From positions 744,001 through 808,000 of the forward strand of contig JAKJXP020000002.1 in NCBI GenBank assembly GCA_022225965.2: a DNA stretch of 64,000 nt, written 5' to 3'. The stretch is from Diatrype stigma (Eukaryota; Ascomycota; Sordariomycetes; Xylariales; Diatrypaceae). Within the stretch, counting starts at the first letter, position 1, and the number at the start of each line of letters is the position of its first letter. The notes below the pieces were generated by a model. That model was not told where the DNA came from, searched no databases, and saw only the letters and a list, made by a program, of their open reading frames with translations. The position numbers and the translations under genes were made by a program. Below are positions 41,207 to 53,900 of the stretch, one piece after another.

Positions 41207-44200
41207 TTACTGTCCTGAACCCGCACCGCTCGGTCCTGCGGCGCTCGGCCCCGCACTGTTGGGCCCGGCAGCACTAGCTCCGGTGGTACCCGGTCCGGTG
41301 GTCGGGCCCACGCCACCCACGAAGTAATTCCAGTCAATGGAGTTACTTTGGTAACTCATTGCAGATAGCGCGGTCCTGTTCTCACTGCGAATCCGAAGCA
41401 CCGCTTCCGGTAAGCTTCGCCCGTCATAGAGCTGCACAAGCTTCGTGTTCTGGACCTGGCCACCCCGCTTGACCCGGCGAAAGGTCTGTTCCTGGATGGC
41501 TGCGCTTCTCGGTTGATCGAGGATCACGACGTAGTTGGCACGGTACAGATTGTGGCCGGTGCCCATGCAAGAGCATGTGGAGACTAGAACCTTGTTCCGA
41601 GCCCCCGCGTCCGGGCATGGCGCCTGGATGTTCCTGGCCGCCTTCTCACGCGCTCGTGAATCCCGATCACTGGGGTGGACATAAATGAACTCGATATCCG
41701 GGTAACGAACGTAGAGCAACATGAATGTCACGAAGCTCGCCACGACTTCGTTGCAGAATGCAAGTAAATGACGAACGGTGGAGCCATCAGGGGGGCCCTC
41801 GGGGGTTCGTCACCCTGGCCTTTGAGTGATTGGATCTCAGCGATATATTGGCAAAGAATCGCGAACTTCGGCGAGTGTTGCTCTAATTCATCCCTGTAGT
41901 CCCAGAAAGGCGACTTGGCCAGGGCATCGAGCACATCTTGCCTTGGGGCTGCGTTGTTCAGGAGTCTTGTCACCGAGCCGCTGAACTGATTTACATTTTC
42001 AGCAAGGAAATGGGACTTGTCGATGGTATTGTCCAGCCACAGTCTCGCGAGAAAGGGGTAGCTCGTTGAGCGCTGGAGAGCGAGAAAGGCATCTGTCTTC
42101 CCTGCCACCCCCCCGCGTTCCGCCGCAGCCCTAAGCAACTCTCGCTCAACGACCTCCCGAACTGGCTGGTTCGCTTGTTTGCCCTGAGTCCACCGGTCAT
42201 TCTGTGCATCGAATTGCACATCTGCCCACGCTTTGACTTGGCCGGAAAGTTGCTGGATCGCGGATCGCGCTGTGCCACCAGGTAGATCACACCGTATGTC
42301 TATGATGTCCACAGGCATTTGAAGGATCACTTCACCTAGGAACTTGGTGTCGTACTTTCGGGCAAGGATTGTCGCGGGAACGAACGTAGTGAAGATATCC
42401 TGGAGACGGCCGATCCGATCGTTCACGCCGGCTTCCCTGTTCGGATCCTGCTTGAACGCGACAACATACTTCCAGTCATTCTCGTAGGCGTCCAACTTGG
42501 CTAGCTCTGTGATCGAGCCGAAGTTCCTTGGCTCCCATTGCATAGCTTCGGCCGTTTCAAAGAAGTGCTCGGCAAACGGTCTCCAAAGCTGGACACCCTC
42601 CACTAGGAAGTCGCCTGTGATCCCCACAGCCATAGTAGGGTGCGGTCCCCCGGATCGGAAGCTGTCGCGAAATTGCTCGAGGCACTTGAAAGGGATTGTC
42701 TTGTTATCCCGTGTGCCTCGGTATTTCTGCATCTCGTCGAACATCATCCAGCTCACGGCAAAGGAGTGATCTTTGTAGGTCTTTCCCTTGAACCGCCTAT
42801 CCTTGCCCATCCAAATTTCCTCGATGTCATATTCTTTGGATAGCCGATCGACGAGGTGCGAACTCACAACAACAATATACTTGCTTCCGTTATTGGGGGC
42901 TCTTCGCCAACTGCCAGGGAACTCGTTTACGTTATCGTGCAGGATACAATACTCGTCCCGCGGGGCCTTTGTATTGAGGACGGCGCGCTTACTGTGGTGA
43001 CGGGCAGTATTGCTCCAATCGGGATGGTATACACTCAGCTCAAGATTGTCCTTGGCTGGTCCCGTCGCAATGTTGACGTGCTTGATGAACTCGTTAACCC
43101 AGTTTCCGATCAGATCTGGGGGGCAAACGATGACGCTGGGGTAGTCCGGGACCATCATTGCGATCTTGTAGGAGTATCCTGACTTGACGCAAGGACACTC
43201 AAATCCAAACCTGTTCCGCGCTTGGTTAGGGCAGTTATCATGCGGAACCTGACCTTGTTCCGGAAGATGGCGAGGACGCGTTGGCCTCGATGACCATTCT
43301 TGGGTAACCTCTCCCATAGCTACAGTTATCAATCGGAAAGTAGCAAGGACACAGTGAGCGACTAGAGACTTACCAAGTCCAGGCTGGTCACCCAGCATCG
43401 CACCGGCGACATGGTTTCTCGGCCCCTGGGTGAGGATGAACCAGACAGCGGCGAGCTGGTAATTCCGCACCCGAGATTTCATGTACGGTAAGGCCAGATC
43501 TTTCGTGTTCGCAGCACAGTTCCAGAACCGACAGACCTGAGCCCAGTCGGCGTGATCCAACCCCTCGTAGGCAGCATCCACACCGGCAAGCACGGGGTGG
43601 TCCTCTAACGTAGACGTATTGCTGACCTCCTCCGGCTCGTTGTCCTCTGGGGGACCATCTCCTTTGGGTTCATCCTCTGGCTCTGCGTTGTTCGAAGATA
43701 CCTGCGACACAGGGTTAGCTGCTGATGAAGAAGGAACGGCGGCCTTCGGCGTACTTGAGGCAACTGCGGGAATAGTCAATCTCGACTTTCCTGAAGAGGC
43801 CGGGGAGGCCGTCGATGGGACCTCCGAGCTTAACCACCACTGGTCTCGCCCTTGGGCAAGCGGTGTCAAGGAGCGGGGGCGGTCGACTGGCTCCAATGGA
43901 AGTACTGGTACTTGCCAATCCGGATGCTCTTGGAATGGATACTTGCCGCGCTCAATAAAGAGCAGAGTCAGCCAGAAGTTAGTCTCGCTGTCTATGGATG
44001 GCAACTGGGAGTTTGGAATCCCGAGGGCAACATCGTTGCGGATCGACAGCGTGTCCTCCACGCGTTGGCGGAAAGCTTGGTAATTGTAGTCGGCACAGAC
44101 ACCTCGGGGCTGATCTCGTAAGAACTCGCAAAGCAAGAAATGTGCCATTTCACCTTCGGGTCCTTCCCTCACCCGAATGAGGAAGTGGTTCAGATTGATT

Positions 44201-44214
44201 GCATTGTTAGACAT
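41207..44214 (-). CDS. SNF2-family ATPase-like protein, frame break or intron near 41.78 kb
   Basis: The main ORF on the minus strand starts best at the ATG at 44214 (an in-frame ATG at 44301 adds 29 unlikely residues) and runs to a stop at 41728. After a disordered N-terminal part, the ATPase half has Walker A GDQPGLGKS, the cysteine-bearing FECPCVK, VIVCPPDLIGNW (motif Ia), FDEMQKYRG in place of DEAH (motif II), and GITGDFLVEG (motif III). The helicase C half lies in another frame, from about 41790 to 41207: VSTCSCMGTGHNLYRANYVVILDQ and QEQTFRRVKRGGQ (motif VI). It ends in a Gly/Pro/Ala-rich tail. The two frames join either by a 1-base deletion in the C-runs at 41791-41805 or by a 68-bp intron 41746-41813. 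A 54-bp in-frame GT-AG segment at 43320-43373 holds the Walker A lysine and must stay in the mRNA. No homologue was named; it looks accessory. Confidence 0.6.
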
Positions 44215-44619
44215 ATTGAATGCGTTGCTGTCGAAGTGTGTGCGTAGTAGTAGGCTGTTGGAATAGGGTTGAGAGCGAAGAGATAGTAATTGGAGTGGCA
44301 AAATAAATATGTAGTGATTGGTATGTTACTGGAATGAAATTAAGATTGCTCTTGGGAGTTTTGTAGTATATATACATATCCTGAGTTCATAGCCTCAGAA
44401 GATTTGGAGATCCCGTCCTCAAACCACTTGTTGCTCCTTATAGCAACACGTCCTTTATTGAGCGGAGGTTATTCGAGACAAGTTTATTCGAACATCACTA
44501 TACTATACAGAACGTCAATAGCCAGTTGTGGCTTGGAAACGAATTGTTTCATATGAAGTTAAGACTGAAAGAAAAGGCTTCAGCATGAAGGGCTCCTGTC
44601 CTACAGTATCTTTGTCTGG

Positions 44620-45241
44620 CTATCGATCAAAACTTTCTTTGTCAAGACTAACGAAATAAACACCACGGTGAGTTGATTCTATCATGGATGAAACTGTGTC
44701 AAGGTTCTCAAACGAGACATCAGGTGTATTTGGTGAGTAAAGAGCATTATTAACCCATACATATTCTCTACATAATACACGTCCTATTAGTGTTTCGATC
44801 CTTGTATCTTTGTCTAACACTATCACCTGTAGGTGGAAGACGGTTCTTAGTAGCATAGGCCAAATTGACCCGTGGCCAATACATGTTTGAAGAGTAAGTT
44901 GCGTATCATGAGGTTTTGGCCAGTTAAATATTTGTTGCGCGCGATATGGAATGTACACCAAGTGGTTCACAAACCTAAAACTTCTAAACCATTTGATAAT
45001 GTCTTGTACCTGTGAACTAGATTACATAGCTAATGGTCCCCTTAATCGAACCACTTTCACACCAGTTACTCATCGGATTGCCCTGATAGGTAAAGTTTTC
45101 AGAATTCATTGGGTACTGGTTTACTTTCTTAAGACGCAAGGCGAATTGGAAATAAATGGTATTTCTTGCGTACATGGTTATTAGATGAGCCTGTATTTGG
45201 TACGGCTTCGTATAAAGAAGTTGTGTGTACCTAGCCTGTTT
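44620..45241 (-). pseudogene. AT-rich unidentified coding-like stretch
   Basis: Two long minus-strand frames can be joined: 45175-45063 and 45016-44620, across a 46-bp GT-AG gap, giving 169 aa from an ATG at 45175. The second part reads smoothly (for example IIKWFRSFRFVNHLVYIPYR and VIVLDKDTRIETLIGRVL) with normal amino acid composition. Codon use is AT-rich, unlike the genes around it. I do not recognise the protein. The frame is open further upstream to 45241 without an ATG. It may be a real small gene, the 3' end of a decayed gene, or chance. The gap acceptor is weak. Confidence 0.25.
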
Positions 45242-46426
45242 TCACAACTGTCTACACTCACTCGGAGCTGTTTTTTAGTATCTACACTTCACATGAAAGC
45301 TTCATGCAACCTTGAGTCAGTGAGTCAGCCCGTGAGGTAGCAAGAACCCCTGTAGATCAAGTTACGGCCAGGGGCTCCAACGGGCACAGCCTCCGCGGTC
45401 AATCACTCACTCATTTGGAAGGCCAACCTGAAAGACAAGGCTGACTTTGCCATCCTTGCCTTGACAAAGACGGCTGCTGCCTCCGCATGTTGCACACACA
45501 GCCCCGTTTTCACTCTCTCCGGTCAACGTCACGTTTACGCACAATCACACCACCCACGATGCCACATAACTATTCGGACTCCATCGCTTGTAGATTACTT
45601 GCAAAGCCTTAATAATTTACGACACGCAGTGGGGCCTTTGCCGAAGGAGGTTGGCAACTGGACAGAGTTAAGTGGTACTTCGTGGATGGGAAAGACACCC
45701 ACAAACAGCGAGGACACCGGTGTAGTCCTGCTGATCTCCAAACAAAGAAACCTGAAACCGAACAAACACATGAACAAATGAGGGCCTAGGTGCTCACCGA
45801 AGTTCCTGAGTATAGTAGAATAGTGGCCTCGATGACCGCCCATATGCAAAAGGATCTCTCAGCTGCTACGCCGGCTAGCCAACAGGGCGCAAGCGGACTA
45901 TTCAGCTAGGCAAGAAGTAATGAGCCACGATGGAGACTAGGCAAACCATCACCAACAGACACACAATCACGGTGAATTACACGCACAATCACAACTGTAG
46001 CTTCATCGCCGGCCAACACGAAATAGGTGTACGCATAGGGGCAGATCAAGGCAGGGCAGTTTAGGCAGACAAGATAAACAGGCAGATCCGATGGGTGATA
46101 TGATAGGCAGGCACCCACCAGCTCGACGAGCCAATCCCATGCCTGGGAAGTTCCAGCCTGACCTGAATTTCCTACCCACCCCCTTTTTTCTCCATGCCTC
46201 CCTCCCCTCCCGGCCAATAAGGGACTGCCCAATACGAGCCCACCCACGCCTCCCCAGCAGCCGACCTATCCGGATGCTGATCCAGGACTACGAGGATATG
46301 GTCACCTGGCCTTGCGGGAATGATATTTCTTGCCTATACCTACAACAGTTCTGTTCTTGTTTACTGTTGTCTTTCCTCACGCTCGCCCGTGATAAATACA
46401 TGGGCGTTGCCACCAAGGGAGCGAGA

Positions 46427-46428
46427 CA

Positions 46429-46469
<41 letters not shown>
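46427..46469. repeat. (CAGG)n microsatellite
   Basis: About ten CAGG/GGCA units in tandem; it creates a false Gly-Arg-Gln repeat in one frame. Confidence 0.9.
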
Positions 46470-47283
46470 CCGACCAATCAGTTAGTCAATCAGCCTTTGG
46501 TAGGGCGAAGGCGGACGGTTGGCTAAGCCACATCGGACCCGAGAACGCGGCATAGGTAGGAGGCCCAGGCCTATTTCAAGCACATGAAGAAGAGACATAT
46601 CAAGATCCAATTGCTAGGCCCCGCTCCAAGTTTATCTAACTAGGCCAGGGCTGAAGTAACAAATCCCACGCGCCAACCTTGAAGATAGGTAAGTGTGGCT
46701 CGGCCCGGTTGTGGCTCTTGTATCATTGACTGGTAATACAGCCAAACCCTAAAACAATAAATACCTAACATATATGCAGCCCAGGTATGGTGGGGGGTCC
46801 GTAACGGAGCCTCCTTCGCTATATCTGTCTTTTAATAACCAGGAAAGCTGAATTTACAACTTCAGTCTATCCTGGTCATGAACTGACACTTATACTAGCG
46901 ACCTTGGACCTACCTAGTTGATGTTTACTCGAGCCCCGTCGGTTTGGGAAATCAAGCAAGCACAAACGATGAAAGGGGGGTTCACTGCACTCAAAAGGCA
47001 CCCGGCATCGGATCATCATCACACATAACGCATCCTAGTCTAGTTATGGGTGATCTTGTGATGCAAATGCATCTACAATAGGTTAGTGAAGAGGTGAAAA
47101 GGGGGCGGCGAGCAGAGCACCACGCGGCTCAACGACTCCCTCACCCGCCCTGTTCGTGTATCACATTTTTTGCCACTGGGTAATTTTGATGTTTTAAGCA
47201 GCTCTTTTGACTTCGCGAAGACGACATGTCCCGCTCGACTATATAGCTATCCATAGCGCACATCGAACGAGGGCTCGGCTGAC

Positions 47284-47303
47284 ACACCACCACCACCACC
47301 ACC
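47284..47303. repeat. (CAC)n microsatellite
   Basis: About six CAC/ACC units. Seen directly. Confidence 0.85.
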
Positions 47304-48423
47304 ATTCTCCTATCGATGACGACATGATTTGATCAGAATGGACGGGACGCACGACTCTCGTCGTGTTTGTGGGGATGATGATTAGGAAATGAACGTATGT
47401 GATGTACTCTGAGGAGCTAGGGAGGGAGGTTAGGGAGATGTTCTATACTATTTCTTACGTGATCCATTCAGAGGTAAGTTGCCACTGGAATCTCCGAGGT
47501 TCATAGTCTAAGTAATCAGTACGGTATGTGCCCGATGGCCCTCAAATGACGTCGGGAGTTATGCCCACGGGGAGGTGGGCAAGACTAGGGTGGGGACTGG
47601 GTGGTGAAGGTGGTGGTTCCAATGAAACATATTGATATATGATATACAAATGATGCGTAATCTAGAAAGGGGATAATGTAAATCACCATCCCGGTTTGAG
47701 CCTGGCAACCGTTGCGAATGCTCACGCGTGATATTTCTACGAAGTGAGAGAAACAATAGAAAAGGGGGGGTTCATACTACTAGTAGTACTGGTTGTGGCA
47801 GCGGGAAGGAGTAAGAGTGGCGGCGGCAGCGGCAACAGCAACAGGAGCAGAAAGCGTCCATGGCTCCTGGCCCTTCCTTGTAAGCACTGCTATCTATGTT
47901 AGCTACGATGCATACTGCATGTCATGCATACATCGATGAGCACCGGACCCGGGGAGTGTGGCGTACTGGCTTGCCTCTTCCCGGAAGCGGCATACCGCGT
48001 GCCCGCCCTCAGCCATCCTGAATTAACCTCTATTGCGCATGGCGGTAGCTCGCGGCGTTCATTAGTTAGAGCCGCCTTTTTTTCCCGTTAACCTTTTTCT
48101 AGACTAGTGGTCTTCTTCACTACAACAAAGTGGTGGTTCCATTGCTCCCTCCCCAGACACTATCTCCTTCCGCCTCACTTGAGACCGGCTTGCACCCATG
48201 CCGCATTCTGGATGGGCGAGAACGAACGAAGAGGTGCACTACGCAAGCAGGTGGCGAAGTCTATTCGCATAGCTTCGATAGTCTCGAAGAGAGGGGCATG
48301 GCTCACTCCCGCGGGTGGGGGGTCAAGACAAGGAAAGACTAGGCAGAGAAGATTGCGGCGTATACCTACACATATTAGATAGTTACCTGCCGCAATGCAC
48401 AGGTCGTGACAAGAATAAGATAA

Positions 48424-48495
48424 TGTGTGTGCGTGTGTATGTGTGTGTGTGTGCGTGCGTGGTGTGTATGCGCGTGTGTGCGCGTGCACGCACGT
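48424..48495. repeat. Imperfect GT/GC alternating purine-pyrimidine tract
   Basis: About 70 bp of alternating GT, GC and GTAT units, including CGCGTGTGTGCGCGTGCACG. This type of sequence can form Z-DNA. Confidence 0.85.
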
Positions 48496-50868
48496 ACTCT
48501 ATAGAAACGACCCACGATAATATGTGGTTGCTCGCGGATTGCAGACTGTCTACACGCCCACGCCCATACGCACTCACGCACATACTCATACTGTATACCC
48601 CGTGTAAGCAGCAGTGTAGCAGTCAGTTACATAGACATCCCTTGTGTACGAAGTAGTCGTCAGTTTTGTGTGTGGGCGGGTGTGGGGTATAGCGCATCAT
48701 GGGATACATATACATATCTCGAAGAAGACCACCCCCAGTCCGGGATATGGGTGTAGGGGTTTTGTGTGTGTCGTCGTGGGTCTGGCAAATGAGAGGCAGC
48801 AGCCGAAAACCCCGGTAGCGATCATGATGTAACCCTGCGAGAGACATTATACCCCGTTCGGAATGCCGGGGGATGGGCAGGAGGGAAGGAGGGTTGCTAT
48901 GTATTATGCTCAGAAGCGCCGTCTACAACCAGCCGTTGCACCGCAGCGGCGAGAACAGGACTCAAGAGCAGGATTATTCTCGTCTTATTTTGTGACGGGA
49001 AAGAGAAGTTGGATAAGTAGGCAGGCAGGTAGGGGCAGGAAGGGTGGATGAGGTTGGGTGGGTAGGTTGAGGGAACGCGAGGGGCAGAAGTTCGAAAGCA
49101 AGTAACTCACCTGGCATGCATTTTGCTGATTACCTTAATGAGAGCCACATTTGTAGGTATATGTAGGCATAGGCGTGTAGTTAAAGCGGCGTTTCAAGTT
49201 CGAAGACTTGGACTTAGAGATCGATATGCAGAACTGAACGCATCTCGCACGTCTGCATGTGCGTATGACTAGACTATAACTTAATAAGACTAGAAGCTGA
49301 CCCGGTGAGATGTCTGATAGGTCAGTATAGAAGTGGCAAGAAAGCGGCGGCTATACATAGTACTGCCTACGGATCGGCTGTCAATACGGCTGCAAGCTGC
49401 ACTCGCTTAAGCATGTAGGTAAATCTTGTCTTGGGGGTAACTGTGGATGGATGTCGGCCGATCTCAAACCCCCGGGAAATTCCCTGCAACGGGGTTCATG
49501 ACCAGGTACTCTGATCTGAGAGACAAAGAGATGCCCGCCGACATGTTGGTTGAAGGTCTCACTCACGTCTTGTCCCCGCCGATGAAGCCTTGGAAGCCTT
49601 GGCGTTCTGTGGATATCTACACCTAAATAACCAGCGGTAAGATGCGACAGTAACATACGAGAACAAGGCATTCGGGAAGTTACCGGTAGTTGCGGGCAGT
49701 GAACAACTCGTACTGAGCAGCAACCTAGTTACGTTACGTATGAGCTTCTTTGGGTTACAAAAGTCCTGGTCATAGTGCAGGTAAATAACTGACTACTTCG
49801 TAGGTCAAATTCCACATGCAACCATAGACCAAGGCACAAGGGCGCATGTACAAAGTATAGAGGGCGGATGTTCGGGAGGGATCAGAAGTGGGTGAGGGGA
49901 GTTGGTTTGTGATTCGTCTACGCAAGGTAAGGTGTGGACCACACCGCAAACGTTTTGGGAAATGGTGGCTGACTCTAGGCCATCACTATGGATGAAGGCG
50001 GAGGGAGGGAATGGCTCGGGTCGCTTTTGATGGGAGGACTAATATGGCGGCATTGTAGGTACCGTATGCCCTCCGCTCCGGCATTCGGGAAGGAGACGAT
50101 CATTTCATGACGACAACGACGACAAATTCTCCGAATATTCGCGTGGGGAGACATTAGGTATGACTCACGGAACTTTGTCAGAGCAAGTATGAAAGATCAA
50201 CTGACCTGCGCCGTTTGGGATTTTGATGACAACGTATAACCTAGGGGTTCTTGGGCTCGATGTACGACATCCCTCACTAGTCACTGACGAAGAGGAGGTT
50301 AACGATAGCTGAACTGAAGGCGGTGGGCTCATCGCTGGTTAGCGCATATTGAATACATAGTCATTATCCATCATCTAACCAAGCTGCCAAGGTATGCGAT
50401 CTGTAAACGAATAGATAGTTAGTGTGCGCCTTCATCAAACCTCTTGCCACAATGGCATGCGCCTCAAGAAAGCCCCATGATGCACCCCGCGGTGGCAGAG
50501 TGTGAACGGTTTTCGCCAAGACATAGTGAGAAGAGGAGGCGCGGACGCGTTAAGAGGAAGGTGTGAATTGCGCATGGGCTGGCATGGGTAAAGCCGGCAA
50601 TGCCCCCCTGGATGTACAATACATGTTACAATACTCACACCAAGGTCCATGATCCATAGAAGAGGGGACTATGGTTGGGTTGTGATGAATGCGGCGGCAT
50701 TGGTGGCCTTGTCCAGAATGAGCAAGGGTTGATCTGCGAGGCCACCAAGGCCACCAGGGTGTGCATGATTTGAGTGGATGATCGTCCAAAGGCTGAACGG
50801 CAAGTTTGTATATATGTATAAGTGGGTAGGCGGTCTGTAAGTGGTGGGATGATGGGATGGGGGAGCAC

Positions 50869-50870
<2 letters not shown>

Positions 50871-50911
<41 letters not shown>

Positions 50912-50942
50912 AGAGAGAAAGAGAGAGAGAGAGTGTGTGTGT
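50871..50942. repeat. (GT)19 followed by GA and GT tracts
   Basis: A perfect GT repeat from 50871 to 50908, then a GAGA tract and a second short GT tract to about 50942. It is the longest perfect dinucleotide repeat in the window. Confidence 0.95.
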
Positions 50943-53900
50943 AAGTGTGAGTGTGAGTGATCAGTGAGTGCCTGCGCATGTTTCTATGTGTGTCTGTTGT
51001 AGAAAGGGTATAGCAAGAAACGAGTCATTTGAGACACCCAGCCCCATCTACACAACGGTGTGAAAACGTGAACGGGGATCGGAAAAGCCTGGGAGGTTGA
51101 TGGAACAGGCTGTTGATTGTGGCAATAGTCATGTACCACAGCAACAGAATGTGCTCATGATACAGCCGGGCTAGGCTTTCTTCAGATGGGCGCCCTGGCT
51201 GACACCTGAAGTTGGCACCTGAAGTTTGACACGGCGGAAAACAATACGGGTTCAATGTGGCCACTAGATTGGCTGCGGTGGCGCTGACGACTGAGCCAGG
51301 GATGACTGAAATGAATACAATATTGGTGTTGTTGTTCCTTCTCGAGATATGACGACGGACGGGCCGAGGTTGTAGGGTACATGATAAGAATGGGTATTGA
51401 CCGTGAATGAAGTAGACCTACATAGGATTAAGTCTTATTCGAATATATCAGCAGAAGGGCATGCTAGTTAGAGAGGCTGAGAGGTCAGATATCTGTCTGT
51501 ACCCGCTTGGGTTAAGTAGGATGTAAGTCCAGGTAGAATAGATGGCCCAAGGTAGATGGTCTCTAACGGTAGGAGACAGTTAGTGATAGTAGCGTGGACT
51601 AGGTCACTCGAACCTGGTCCGCTGCTACTGGAAGTGATCTTTCCTCGCTTTGAATGTCTGAAGCCGAGCGCTTGATGGTCTGTCTCTTCTTTCGCTGGCT
51701 CCTTTTTGCCCAGTACTTGTTCCCATTTTACCCCAAACTCCTGTTCTGATCCTCGTCACCCTTCGGTAGTTGAGGTCGATCGGTCCTGTGAGCCCCTGTG
51801 GAATGGGTTGAGTGGCGCGAGAACAGGCATCTGATTTTTGATCTCATAAGGTGAACGGGATGAACGACGCCATGTTACCCTCCTTCTTCATCCTAAGGGT
51901 TGGCGGTTGTCTTCGTGGGTGTCTTCGCGGGTGTCCTCATGGGTGGAGAGTGATATGCCTAAGGGTGGAGCGACTAGATCGGAAACTAAAATAGTTCGCG
52001 CATACGGAGTAACTACAAGTAAATAGGCCTTGGCCCTTGACACAATACAAAAGCAGATCCGTCATTGAAGGGGGTCAATGGTGAATGAGGAACCATGGTC
52101 AAGTCGAGTTAATCAGTCGGAAGACGCGGGTAGCGCTAAATCGAAATAGTCGGCGTCTTGGAGTGCTACAAGGTGGTACTGACCTGACGTGCTGCGTACT
52201 AGATATCGCATGTAGAAAGAAAGGCATGCATGCGAGAGGAGATAGACGAGGCAGGTGTGCATGCGTACAAGTAGGTACATTGCCGGGTTTCGTATTTCGA
52301 TTACACAGGAGGTTGGTCGTGGTGTTGGTAGTGGTGGTGATGACGATGGTGCTTTGCGTAAGGCATAGGCTAGCAGGTCAGGCTATTAGCTAGCGTTAGT
52401 ACGTTCATGTAGGTAAGCAGCTGGTTATGGACGGCTGCTGTCAGCGGTTGGCATCCAACTAACGTTGCCTAACCAGCAGCTAATACACAGAGGCTTCAGT
52501 GAAGGTGAAGGTGAGAAGGCACCTAATGCACAATACCCATATAGCCTGCGGGTCCAGTTGCAGTAACCTTAATGCAATAACTACCTACATACGATACCTA
52601 GGTATAAATCATCACCCTGTGACTTGTGTAGATGTTGAACGTGGTTACATAGACGGCCCATTGGTTACCTCATTGCATGATATTCAAGACATTCCAATGC
52701 CGGAAATCTGGAAGCGATAATTGTAGTCGGAAATGTTTACTCAACGAAGACACGGCTTGAAGAAGCATGCAAGAAGGGAGCGGGAACCAAGAAACAAGAA
52801 ACAAAACCAAGGAACTAGTTACACACCTACATGTACGTACATACCTAGTACGTATATACATACCTACGAAGTAAAATAAGAGTGAGTACAACCTGCGTAG
52901 GCCGTTCTCCGCCGGATAACGAATCGATTCCCGCTGAACAACAACTATCGATAAGAGCCTTGGCCCGTAAGCCAGTAAGAATACTCAGCTGCCTCAGGTA
53001 TTTGCCTATACAGGCAACGGGGCAACGAAGACTGGAGGAGGACCTTGTCCTCATTGGAGCATGGATACTGGACATCTTTATGTAATCAAATCGACAGATA
53101 TACAAAATAGAAGACATCAGACACACCTGTCCCGCTAGGTACGTCGAGAGTCCGTTTGATAGGTCATAACCTCTTCGGTTGGCTTTGCCTAGACTTTGCC
53201 ATGGCTTTGGAATTAACTAGACGAGCAACTTGTGAAGGTGAGTGGATGCTCATTACGTCCCGGTCAGCTCTAATAAATCCTTCACGGGATAATCCATATT
53301 CATACAGATATCCTGATGCATGCGTATGCACCTCTGCAGGAGTAAAAGCAAAGCACACGCCCTCTATTGTAGTAAGTGAGCGAGAATCTCGGCGGTCGTT
53401 CTCCCGTCTCCTGGCTCTTCTTTTCATGTCGTCGCACCAGCCACGGGGTAATTCCTCTCCTTCGCTGCCTACTTACTATGTAGCAGGTGTGTAGGTGGTC
53501 CACCAGATGCGGGAGATGCTCAAAATCGGACTGATCTCCGCCGATCTTCAGCAATCCGAGTTGAACATATGCTCGGGACGTAAAGAAGGGAAAGGAGAGG
53601 CAAAGACAATATCGTATCGTGATTCTAGGTCCCGTGGTCCATTTGACTGCATTATCTCAGTGTATCGTCATATTGTGAATTCCATGTCAGACAATATACT
53701 ATTGCCAGTGTCGTGCAGCGGCCCCGCGCATTTCTGCGTATGGTTGATTGCTTCTGTAGATGCACATAACTACCTGAGGTAGCACCCAGTCGTCGGCGTT
53801 ACCTCTGCGATTCATTGACCTTTCGATTTCGAAAAGAACTGCCAGATAAATATCCGCCGCCAACTCTAGATAGCGTCCGTCACGTCGGGTCTCTTTTAGA

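Noticed and set aside
41207..44301. Transposon-encoded helicase
   Set aside because: Motifs are SNF2-type with an RRVKRGGQ motif VI; no Helitron Rep domain, terminal repeats or target duplications are seen nearby.
46091..46555. 154-codon ORF across the CAGG repeat
   Set aside because: Half of it is driven by the microsatellite (repeated Gly-Arg-Gln-Ala); no domain or promoter support.
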